A DNA stretch of 64,000 nt from Rotaria sordida (Eukaryota > Rotifera > Eurotatoria > Philodinida > Philodinidae): positions 124,001-188,000 of the forward strand of contig CAJNOL010000121.1 in assembly GCA_905250125.1 (NCBI GenBank), written 5' to 3'. Made by a program: the position numbers and the translations under genes. Shown one piece after another: positions 1 through 10,421 of this stretch. Positions within the stretch are counted from its first letter, which is position 1, and the number at the start of each line of letters is the position of its first letter. The notes below the pieces were generated by a model. It had not been told where the DNA came from, did no database searches, and was given only the letters and a program-made list of their open reading frames with translations.

Positions 1-1389
1 TTTACTTTTGAAGGAAAGATCATAGAAAATGTAGCTACCCCTCATTTTGTTCAGAATTTTGTACTCTTTAAAATAGTATTGTTAAAAAGAACTTGTTAGC
101 GCAGCTTCATTGGGGCTGAAATGTCGAACTCACATGTCTTATTTAGTTTCATTATGCTAAGACAAAATACACAATGGATAAAATATAATACTTCTTTTCC
201 AACAATAATTGATTGTCAGCAAACGCTGACTTTTTTTTATTTCTACGTTTCGAACAGAAATTTCGTGTTCTTTTTTTTTAAATTAAATTCGCATAATTTA
301 TTATTATTAGTCTAACCATTAATTTGATGGATACATAAGTCTGTTGTACACATTTATTATATCTAGAGCAGATCTTAACAATCTGATACGTATCTTGATG
401 GACTTCGTAAGACTAAAATTAATTATTCCTGAAAGTTAGAACTTATTCTGGTCATGCTTTTGTGTCAGTCATATGACAGTTGTAGGAAATCAGAACATCA
501 TCCTTGATATCTATCATATATTCGTTTATCTACACAAAAGTTAGCAACTGCATTATTTCGAATATTGATAAACATATTCCAGCCATTTATATTTTAAGGA
601 AGGATCTGGAATGTTCTAGAATTTTTGCTGGTTGCTAAGATCTGTAATGAGGAGCCTAGGAGGGAGCCTCAAAAACCTCAATTTAAGCTTTCACTCACTA
701 TATTTACGTCGAAAAAAAACGTAAGTTCCATAAAATAACTCTGACAAAGTCTTCTGAGATCTGATAACTATCGTGTCCGATTTTTTAGAAATCTTGTCAT
801 TGGTATAGAATGCATTAGATAGAAAACTCCATTGGTTATTAAAAATCATTACCTGAATTTGAGTTAATTGCTTAATATTATAGACAAAAAAACCAAAAAT
901 ACATTGTTGTTAAACTTTCTTCCACCAACTTACTCTATCATGTAGTTATATTTGTATAAAGCTAGAAAGAAATGCTAAATTGTTGTGCAAAAAAATAACT
1001 TTTAACAAATGGACATGCTTGGTTCTCGTATTATTATTTATCTAATATTTTTCCTGAACATTTTGTAGTAACATTTGTAATACATTCTTGTAAAAAGTAG
1101 AATCATGAATCTTTTTAAAAACAAGACCATATTGAGAAATATTTATTCTAGTATATCCGTTACTCGTATCGATTTTATTTTCTATTCTATTATATAATAT
1201 GATTTATATTTTTTGTTTTCTTGTCTTGTGATTTATTTCAAGTTTATCATTCTTATTTATTCTATTACGACAATGTATTGAAACAAAAGATCATGTTGTT
1301 TTCAAATTTGCATAATAATTATTAATATGGATGATTTCTTTTTAATATTCGATATATCACAATTTTTTTTAATTTCTTTTAACTATTGC
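1..1389. other. Non-coding flank, no gene seen
   Basis: AT-rich sequence with no convincing exon on either strand. It lies downstream of the minus-strand WD40-FYVE gene, so it may hold its 3' UTR and possibly one further short coding exon (see that gene). I could not identify repeats or RNA genes here. Confidence 0.5.
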
Positions 1390-2961
1390 TCATAAATCGA
1401 AACTTACTTTAATTGTTCGATCAGTACCAACAGTCATCATAACTTTTTTTCCTTGATTATAATCCATTCGAATTGTACCTTGACGTATATCATAAAATGA
1501 AGCCAGTGGTACCGTTCTAAATAATAATATTTTCTTATCAGTAAAAAAAAAAAGATAAAGAAAAAAAGAAACAAAACTTACTCATCATTTTTTAATGTTT
1601 GCACACAATCATTACAAATACGTTGAATTGTTTCATAACCTAATAATGGAAGAGCTTTACGTGTTTGAGAACATTTATCACATACAGCTCGACCACATTT
1701 ACGACAATGATGCTATAATATTAAAAGACAGAAATTTCTTTTTTTTTTTACTATTATTTTCTAACTTGTCTTAATCCAATCTGTTTTTGTGTCCACATTG
1801 CACGTAAATTCCAAAAAAATGGCATTTGACATATCTGACAAGAATCATTTTCAAGCCATTTAGGTGTTTCATTGCGTTTAACATTCATTGGCCATACACC
1901 AATATGACCATCAGCTGAACATGTTATTAAAAGTTTACGTAAATTATCATAAGATATTCCAACTAAACGATCTAAATGACCATTTAATTCAACAGCAAGA
2001 CCTTGATGTGTTCCAACATCCCAAACAACAACTGATGTATCAAAACTACCCGAAAATAACCATTCAGAATCAGCATCCCATAAAAGATTTTGAACACTTC
2101 CTTTACAAAAAAGAACAAAAAAAATATTATTAATTTTTTTTTAATTAATTTTCATTTACCTGTATGACCATTTAATGTTGTATTTAATTGACATTTATTA
2201 TCAGTATCTATTTTAAGAAAATGTATAATACCATTTGAATCACCAATAAAACATTGTCGAGATGTTTCATCCATTGTTATTGACATACCCCATGATGTTA
2301 ATGTATAACTTCCTTGTATATATTGATGTTTTTCATCGGCTGGATTTGTCGAAAACCAATTAAATTTTTTTTCACGACATACACTTAATAATAATTCACT
2401 ACGAGATGCAAAATATAATGCATGTATACGACTTTGATGACCTAAATAAGTACATTGTAATGTTATTTTATTAAAATCATCAGCAACAAGAAATTCCTAT
2501 AAAATAAAATTATCGAATAAGAATAAAAACAAAAACAAAAAAAAAATAGAAAGATTTTATTATTTTTTTCTTTACATGAATAAGGCCTGAATCACAACCA
2601 CAAAAAAGACGATGTGATGTTTCATGATAACTAAGTGCAGTTGGTGCACCTTAAATATCAATAAATTTATATATATGAATATTCAAATAAATTTTTTCAT
2701 TAAGTTACTATCTAATGTATAACAAACAGATGGCCAATATTTTCCTGTTTGTCGTCGTAACCAAATACGTAACGTTCTATACAAAGAAAAAAAAACTAAT
2801 CAAATACGATTATGATATCTCTACCTATCATCGAGAGCTGTTAGTACACCATCATCAGTAGTGAGTAATATAGCATCATTAATACTAACTTCAACATCTA
2901 TTTTATTTGAAAGTTCAGGTCGACGAACTTTACCAACACCTGCATCGATTGCGGCTGCCAT
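1390..2961 (-). CDS. WDFY2: WD repeat and FYVE domain protein, WDFY1/WDFY2-like
   Basis: Seven exons on the minus strand: 2961-2825, 2776-2709, 2649-2576, 2496-2160, 2100-1766, 1712 to about 1592, and 1516-1390. The frame holds across every junction. The start is taken at MAAAIDAG because it opens directly into the first WD40 blade. WD40 blades follow (for example GSFDTSVVVWD and SADGHIGVWPMN), then a FYVE zinc finger inserted before the last blade, with the paired-cysteine motif CQICQMPFFWNLRAMW and the PI3P-binding-type motif HHCRKCGRAVCDKCS. This order is diagnostic of WDFY1/2, early-endosome proteins that bind phosphatidylinositol 3-phosphate; WDFY2 scaffolds Akt signalling. The last exon reads GTDRTIK and then stops after a few residues, whereas family members continue with a further WD stretch. 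A GTAAGT at 1407-1402 could be a donor to an undetected last exon. The length is otherwise near the usual ~400 residues. Confidence 0.9.
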
Positions 2962-5299
2962 ATACCTATTTGATAGAATTAAACAAATATGTGGATCACT
3001 CAATTAATAATCTTCATTATATGATATAAACCATTTATCAATATAATATTCGCTATAAAGGATAACCAATCCGAATAACAAAAAAAAAAAAGAAGGAAAG
3101 ATTTCTATAGATGTCCTAATGAATGTTTATAAGGATGAATGTATACTTACGATTATTATTACGGTTGTGATTATTCTCGTTCTTTTTAGAAACAAACTTT
3201 TATTTTAATAAGATCGATATTTTCAGAGAATTAACAATACAAGTAATGAGACCTTGACTTAAGTTTTTTGTATAACTAATACGATTAGATTATTCGTATG
3301 AAATCTTATTCTCGTACTAAATTTCTTCTATATTAGACTTATTATTATGAATAATAATAAAATGAAAAATTGAAATAGTTAATATTATAAGAGTTTTTAT
3401 AGGTATGGAGAAAAATTTAATATCAAAACTGAAATAGAGACTTCTGTACTCTGATGACATATTTTACACCACTTGCTATGTTGACATAACATGCAGCATT
3501 ATATATGATTAATATTCTTATCTAATCTAAAGTGAATTTTTTTGTATGTTTTTTTAGTATTATTATCAGAATAAAAAATTCAGTCTTGGAATATGAACTC
3601 TTATATTCTGTTAAAACAATGATCAAATATCATATGAACTAAATTACACGTTTTAATATAAATTCATATTTTCAATAAAATTAATATTGAAATAAATTTT
3701 AATCATTTCAATTGACTGATAAACAATTGTTGATTTAGAGAGTGTAGAATACAAATAAATTCAAAGTGCAACTCAGAAATTTTGCTTGTATTTCTCTAAC
3801 AAGCCGCTTTTCAAATTTTATGTATATTTCGAATCTTCAATTTCAAGTAATGCTGGAGTATTTGGACTTAAATTAATACTATACTTTGGTTATGAATTAA
3901 AATTTGTTTATGACCACGATCATATTATAATAAGAATTTAGAACGTGAATAAAGCAATCGAAATATAATCACAGTAGCTGAAACCTCTACAAGTTACATT
4001 AGGGACCTAATCTAGAAGAATTTTTCAAAAGAATTCTTACGCATTTTCAAAGCGATAGAGTAAAGATTCTTTCAAATCATCTGTAGTTTGTTTATCATTC
4101 TCAGTCAATTTCTTTATTTAAGAAGATTTATCTTTCAAAAACAACTAATTGATCTTTATAAAAATTTGCTTATGTTATGACTATAGCTGAAAGCATTTCC
4201 TATGAGAAAAAAAAAATTCAAATGAGAAGCATCATTCAATAAAAAACAAAGCTATATACAAGTATCACGGGCATTGAGTTTTTTTTATTGGATTTATTTA
4301 ATCGTTCAAGCTTCGGTATATTACCTGTATGCATTCCACTTTCTCATCTATTCAAATTCTGTATTTGCAAACTTTTAATTCGTCGATTTCAGTGATTCTT
4401 TTTCCTTATATTTTCTTCTACTAATCTAGCTATAGAATTAAATGACTCACTATGACATAACATGAAATAAGTAATAAAAACACTTCAAATCAATAAATAT
4501 TATACGCCATTTGAATACACTTATTAGATAATATCTGAAATGCTTCAAGAATGATTGTAAGTTTTCTTTCATATATAAGAGAAAATCAAAAGAACAAAGA
4601 AAGAGAGTAAATGAAACTTTTTCTAAAAACCAATGGAGAATTGTACTGTTGCAAAACCAATCCTTGGTANNNNNNNNNNNNNNNNNNNNNNNNNNNNNNN
4701 NNNNNNNNNNNNNNNNNNNNNNNNNNNNNNNNNNNNNNNNNNNNNNNNNNNNNNNNNNNNNNNNNNNNNCTAAAAACCAATGGAGAATTGTACTGTTGCA
4801 AAACCAATCCTTGGTATCCCAGTCGAACCTGCTCCTAACTTGATTTCAACATAAAAATTAGGACATCGTTTGAAAGGAGTGGCTAGCTAAAAGATTTTAT
4901 CTGCTTTTTTCCCTTGAATATAAAACAATCCATATTATATCAAAGTATAGGAACCTTGAGAAAGTTCTCTCCATGTATATGTATGTAGTACTAAGAGTGC
5001 TCTACATATTTGCATTATAGCAACATTAGTCAAGTGATTCCAGGTCAAGAAACATGGGCTAGTTCGTACCATTTTTCCGATTTTCTTTTTGGCACGAAAC
5101 GATGTTTGTTTAGTAGAACTCATCGGAGACTCACGGATCCGGGCACCGCGATCATTGACCTGGGATATTGTCATACGAAAAATTTCCATAAAAACTATGC
5201 ACTTCTATTTTTAGATGAGTAAGAAATTTTTTTTGTTTCTACATTAAGATACGTACTGTACTTAATATTCGACCGAAATCAATTCGTAATAAATTATAT
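2962..5299. other. Intergenic, no gene recognised
   Basis: AT-rich DNA between the WDFY gene and a decayed transposon. It contains an assembly gap flanked by a direct duplication, described separately. Short open frames here have no recognisable homology or splice structure. Confidence 0.5.
4623..4816. repeat. 47-bp exact direct duplication flanking a 100-N gap
   Basis: Bases 4623-4669 and 4770-4816 are identical over 47 bases (both begin ctaaaaaccaatgg and end ccttggta). They abut a run of exactly 100 Ns. This is the signature of two contig ends that overlap but were joined by a fixed-size scaffold gap, so the true sequence may hold only one copy. A real tandem repeat that stopped the assembler is the alternative. 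Confidence 0.9.
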
Positions 5300-6140
5300 T
5301 CTACTTTCGCAGATCAAGCTCCACATTATAATACAATTGCCAAATAGGCAAAACAGTTTCGAGAAGAGATTGAAGATCAAGTAAGACTTGATGGATCTGC
5401 AATCGAAACAACATTGATATGAGTCGTGATACTGTTGAACGAATTATTTTTAAGCATCTATAACTGATTTACAAACAGATGTCCGATGGTTACCCAACTT
5501 ACTGATTGATACTCAACGAGCCGAATGAGTTCGGCTTTGTCAAGAAAATTGAGGAAAATTTCAGCAAAGAAAATGGCCATGTAGTGGCGCGTGATAAGTT
5601 ATAGTTTTATCATAAACAAATTAATCGAAAATCATCACATACTGCTTGCATATCAGTTGGAGGAAGTCGTCTATTGTGATTCTATTCAGTGGCTTTACTT
5701 GAAAACCTCTATTTTGTATTTTTTTAAAAGCGCCTGATCTTGTGTTACTTCATTTGTTATTCATGAGAAATCATCGATAATTGCTCGTTAACTTTTATAG
5801 AGAGAAAATCCAGTCAAAAAGGCCAAGATATGGTAAAAATGTTGTAGAACTGTATCCCGACAACTCCAAACTATATGTGCATCAAGATATTTCAGAGAAC
5901 ATCGAATCGAAAGACTTCAAAATTATTGAATAACTACCAAATTCCTCAAATTTGGTAGCATGTCATTTTCGGTTATTCGATCTAACCAAAGAATCTAACT
6001 GATCAAACCAACTAAAAATCCTTGCAGCACGTACTATAACCCAGTTCATGAGCTCGATCAAAACAGATGACTATAAAAAAAAACTTTCGATAAATGGCTC
6101 GAACAAATGCAATTGTATGTGTAAATAATCAGAGCAACTG
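5300..6140 (+). mobile_element. Decayed mariner-type transposase
   Basis: Conceptual translation in shifting frames gives ordered fragments of a mariner (Tc1/mariner superfamily, DD-D type) transposase broken by stops and frameshifts. Around 5870-5900 YVHQDISENIESKDF stands where the family has the second catalytic Asp in HxDNA, followed by KIIE. At about 5945-5990 NSSNLVACHFRLFDLTKE corresponds to the family's NSPDLAPCDFWLF block with the third acidic site. Near 6085-6125 FDKWLEQMQLYV matches the C-terminal W-x-x-R-M-x-x-C block. No intact terminal inverted repeats were found, so the ends are approximate. It cannot encode an active enzyme as it stands. I infer an old copy from the number of in-frame stops. 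Confidence 0.7.
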
Positions 6141-6743
6141 CTTAGATCATACCAAAAATAGTAGCGGAGGTACTTTAGTTCTTTATAAAAAGTTTTAAGA
6201 AACTTTCTTTCTACATAGTCTGATAGAGAAAAGAATGCTCTATTTTTCTATGCTATATGATCCTACTTCAACTAATATCATAACAATAAACTTTCAATAA
6301 GACTTGTTTTACTATGATATGTGCCTGATAGCACTAGTGCCTATTTAATAGATATTTTGTTGGATAACTTTTGATACAAACAAGATAGAGAACTGTAGTT
6401 TCATCGTTCGAAAGAGGAGATCAAGAGGCATTGAATGACGTGTTATAGATTTTCCTAGTATATGGTCTGCTGTTTGTTTAATGAGTTTTCTAAGTGTGGA
6501 AACAATGATTTCTTATCAAAAAGGAATTTTTCAATATAAGTCTGCTCTAAATCAATTAATATTTCAAAAAATTCGTTCAAATTTATTATATGATATCAAG
6601 CGCCATCTACAATGGCATTCGTTCCATTTGTTAGAAATAATGAGTCATGTTATGACAGAAGAAAATAAAAATAACAAGGAGGAGAAGGGTCATGTCTTAC
6701 ATTTTTTCCGTTTTCTTTTATAACAAGTTTCACCTCAAACGCA
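6141..6743. other. 5' flank of the syntaxin gene
   Basis: No supported gene. A short open frame at 6481-6723 has no family resemblance. A pyrimidine-rich tract ending in an AG lies just upstream of the syntaxin start codon and could be an acceptor for a 5' UTR intron or a spliced leader. Confidence 0.4.
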
Positions 6744-9700
6744 ATGTCTTCATATCAGACAGCTCGTAAGTTTTCTCTTTTACATAACCAATGTTCTTAT
6801 TAAAATTTATTTTTATTTAGCATATACACATTTCCATGAACTAATCGATACATGGACTAAACATGCACAATCAATTGAAACACAAGGTATATAAAAAACA
6901 AAAAGAAATGAAAAATTATTTTTCGGTGTATTTTTAGCAAAAAATCTATCGGAAAAAGCACGTGTGCTTGGTACTCCATCAGATACGCCAGAAATTCGAA
7001 CAAGATTGTAAAAAATTGGTTTAAACAAAAAATAAAATTCTTTGTATTTTTTTTTTATTATAAGAGATGAAGATGAACGACGTCTTCATAATCTTGCAAC
7101 AAAAACAAAAACTGTATTAAAAGAATTAACTGATGAAATGATAAAAAGAAAAAAAGAATTATCACGAGTAATATTTTTCGATAATTCAATCAAATAATTG
7201 ATTTTTTTTTTTAATTTAAATTTTATAGAATGATTTAGATATGGTAACAAAAGTAAAAACTGCTATGAATAATGCATTGAAAAATTATGAAGATGTTATT
7301 ACAGTAAATTCTCTTATTTTATTTTTTTTTTTAAATTTTTAACAAAATAATAAATTATATAGAGTATTAGCAAAAGACGTCAACAATTTCAGCCTACAAC
7401 TAATGATACACTAATCGATTTGGGAAATGCAGTAAAAGAAAACAAAAATTAATTATTAGAATTTTTTAATTTTTGTTTCCTATAGAATCTTAGCGAAGAT
7501 GATATTCATCAACGTTTACAATTACAGTAAATAAAAACAAAAGAGAATGATGTTAGTCGTTTTTTTTTTCTTTCTTATGTTTAATTATTTAGACAACAAA
7601 TGAAAATAAATAATAATTTATTAGTTCAACAAAATGAAGAACAGTTTGCTATAGAAGAACAAGTACAACTTGTACAAGTAAGAATATCAATATAAACACA
7701 AGTATTTACATGTTATTTACGAATATTTTGTTGAGATTTATTGAAACAGATCTTATGTTACCGTTCTATTAGCGTTTTTTCTGTGAACGTAAACAAAAAT
7801 TTCGTTAGTACAGAGCTCGGACTGCTACTGTCAATAGAAAAAAATAGAAATATCTTGCTACTATACTCTAATCCATTTAATGCGTGTGTGCCAGAACTAT
7901 AGAGGAGGGAAGGTGTAATCTCAATAGTTCGACAACGATAACAGTTAGTGACTAGAGATTGACAATTCGCCGAGTTGTCATTGCCTCGCCTCGGAGCGAA
8001 ACGAGGCGGTTTGAGATTAGACGAGTTGACTTGTCTCCTTACAATACAGTTTTTACTGAATAAATTTCAATTCTCCCTACTTATATACATTAAAAGCACT
8101 TTTTTTTTGGATAACTTTTTATGCTTTAAATGTACTTTGTTTTTTGAACCTATCTATATGCATGAAATGTACTTTGTTTTTTGGAGCTGTTTATATGCAT
8201 TAAATGTACAGAGGTCGTAGCGGATCCTTATTTCCTGATTTTTTCAAATTCGTTCCAATTCACTTTAATTTTGGCAAATAATTCTCATTTTCTTAGTTTT
8301 CGATGGTCTTCTGAAAATCAAATAAATCCGAATTATTTGCCAAAAAATTTAAATGAATTGGAACGATTTCGAAAAAATCAGGAAATAAAGAAAATAAGGA
8401 TCCATTGCGACCCCTAAATATACTTTGTTTTTTTAACCTATTTATATGTATTAAATGTACTTTAATTGATCTTATGAAATAAAAAAAATATAGTATTTGT
8501 TACATATAGCTGACAAAATGTATTAAAAAGTTCGTCTTTTGCCAGATTCTTAACGAGGCGAGGCAGTGACGAGACAGATTTTTAGCTACTTCGTTCATTT
8601 CTGCTGATGACATGCGGTTTTCAGCAATCAAATGAGAAGAATTCCGGATGTCTTTTTGTCTGATACCATATAAGAAAAAGTTATTTTAAAATCCTGTGTT
8701 TTCGCAAAATATTCAATGATGTTTTGTTTCAAAGAAATTTTGAAAAAAATTAGAAAATTTCCTAAAATCTAACAGAATTCTATATAATTTGACCGAATCG
8801 ATATGCGATTTCGTTGGTTCAATGTTGAGATATGAGAAAACAATTATCTAAATTAGGTTTTTCACTATAGATCTGAAGTCTCTCTATCTGAAGCACATGT
8901 CAATATCAAAATTATATTGAAATTGAACACCGTTTTCACGTATTTTTTTGAATGTTTTGCAAAGATGATGCATTTTACAATAATTTTATCTTATACAGTA
9001 TCCGACAAAAAGACATCCGGAATTTTTTTCTTTCGATTACTAAAAATCGCAGATCCCTAGCTATTGCTGTTGTCGATATATTCTGCTCACATCCGTCTCT
9101 CTTTAATTCTGGTGCACACATTAGTTACAAATATTATGCTTCTTGGATAGCCATTTAGACAGGAGTAGAATCAGTCTTCTTTGCTTTCAATTGTCGCTCT
9201 ACTAATGTCGACTGCTGTAAGAAATATGTTCTTTTTATGAGAATCGATGATTACATCAAAAGAAGACAGATTCAGTTTAGTTCAAGGTATTTCAACTCGA
9301 TATTGATTTAATTCGGATTTTTATCTTTTGCAAAAAGCTTTTTTTATATAAACATGTCTATTCTGAATCATTGTGTATCATAAACAATAATTTAAAATTC
9401 AAATATATTGTATACAGTTTTTTACCAAAGTTTCGCGGTTTGCTTAATTTGTAAACTGGTGTATGGTGTTACATCATAAATCAATGACTTCATTAGATCA
9501 AAATCAAAACATGAGACAATTAAATTTTATGATCTAATTCGAGATGAACTCCAATGTCAAGCAACACAAAAAATTAATTCATATCAAATCAATGAAAATT
9601 CTTTGTAATAAATATTATTATTTAGAATTTGATGAAGAATATTTAGAATCCTACGAGATAAACTTTTTTCGAGTCCTATTAGTTCCGTCAATCTTTTCTT

Positions 9701-10206
9701 TCACTCAAAATGTCCCGTGCCAAAAATTTTTGAGACTGTCCCGGAGGACTCTAGGAATATTCTTTATTCTGAGAAAAAACGAAACTTTCATGAATCACTA
9801 ATCCAATCTCTAAATTTCAGCCCTACTATTTTTCAAGATTGTATAATAATTACTTAATAAAACATTTGAATTACAAATGATCTATTTATTATTTAAGGCT
9901 GATGTTATTGAAATAAATCATATGATGCGTGATATTGGTGCTATTGTTTCTGAACAATCTCCAATAATTGCTAATAGTGAACAAAATGTTTCAGCAGCAA
10001 ATGATCATATAATTGCTGGTAATCAACAATTATTAGGTGCATCAAGACATCAAGTAAACTAAATAATATATATATTAATTAAAAACCTAATTTCTCTTTT
10101 TTTTTTTTAGAAAAAATATCGTAAAAAACTTTGTTGGCTTTTACTTATCTTTCTTGTGATTGCACTTATTGTTGCTATTGTTATTATTATTAAATTAAAA
10201 GCATAA
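6744..10206 (+). CDS. STX7: Endosomal Qa-SNARE, syntaxin-7/12-like
   Basis: Ten exons (6744-6765, 6821-6886, 6938-7007, 7065-7167, 7229-7303, 7363-7431, 7486-7526, 7593-7677, 9898-10053, 10111-10206) give an uninterrupted 260-residue protein, the usual syntaxin-7/12 length. The N-terminal Habc region carries VLGTPSDTPEIRTRL, very close to the LGTPQDSPELR block of syntaxin 7. The SNARE helix ends with ADVIEINHMMRDIGAIVSEQ, containing the zero-layer Gln of Qa-SNAREs. A basic KKYRKK and a hydrophobic tail anchor of about 20 residues close the protein. It would act in fusion of early/late endosomes and lysosomes. Introns are about 50-70 bases except the 2.2 kb intron before the SNARE exon, which is filled by nested inverted-repeat elements. 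The stop is only 215 bases before MED1. Assignment to syntaxin 7 rather than 12/13 is uncertain. Confidence 0.88.
8116..8462. repeat. Tandem repeat of ~40 bases, interrupted by a foldback
   Basis: Copies of a unit beginning aaatgtactttgttttttg and ending atatgcatt are seen from about 8128 to 8209 and resume at 8416-8462. The 206-base foldback at 8210-8415 splits the array, showing that the foldback arrived after the array formed. Confidence 0.7.
8210..8415. mobile_element. 206-base foldback element
   Basis: The two halves are reverse complements: 8211-8284 pairs with 8329-8414, with GGATCC at both inner ends of the termini (8222-8227, 8398-8403) and AGRGGTCG at the tips. A loop of about 45 bases separates the arms. 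No coding capacity. Confidence 0.85.
8609..9056. mobile_element. Inverted-repeat element in syntaxin intron (second)
   Basis: The left arm near 8609-8720 pairs with the right arm near 8945-9056. The best-conserved block reads ATTCCGGATGTCTTTTTGTC on the left, and its reverse complement appears at about 9005-9025. No transposase frame is present. The ends are approximate. Confidence 0.75.
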
Positions 10207-10421
10207 CAACAAATAATTAATCAAACGAGAAGCAAATTTTTTTTCTTTTTACGTGTTATTATTATTATTATTATTATTTAAATTTATAGTCGTCTATTTT
10301 CGTTTATTGATGTACAGATAGATTTTTTTTTTAATATATCAAATATGATTTAAGCAAATAAAAAATTCTCCAAGTTTTGATTTAATTTTGTTTTTTGCTT
10401 TTTTAGACCTATACATATAAA
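10207..10421 (+). promoter_or_regulatory. Short syntaxin-MED1 spacer with acceptor-like site
   Basis: Only 215 bases separate the two genes. A TAT/ATT run lies at about 10257-10280. A pyrimidine tract ending TTTTAG at 10406, 15 bases before the MED1 start, looks like a 3' splice site. It could receive a spliced leader or end a 5' UTR intron; the sequence alone cannot tell. Confidence 0.45.

Larger units (their letters stand above)
7975..8572. mobile_element. Inverted-repeat element in syntaxin intron (outer copy)
   Basis: Terminal inverted repeats of about 19 bases (left 7975-7993, core TGCCTCGCCTCG; right 8554-8572, core CGAGGCGAGGCA) differ at about two positions. The left end also forms its own small hairpin (CGCCTCG...CGAGGCG). 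The interior holds a ~40-base AT-rich tandem repeat and a second foldback. It has no coding capacity, as expected of a MITE-like non-autonomous element. Confidence 0.6.

Noticed and set aside
4935..5222. Overlapping open frames on both strands near 5 kb
   Set aside because: No resemblance to a known family and no splice structure; probably part of degraded repeat sequence.
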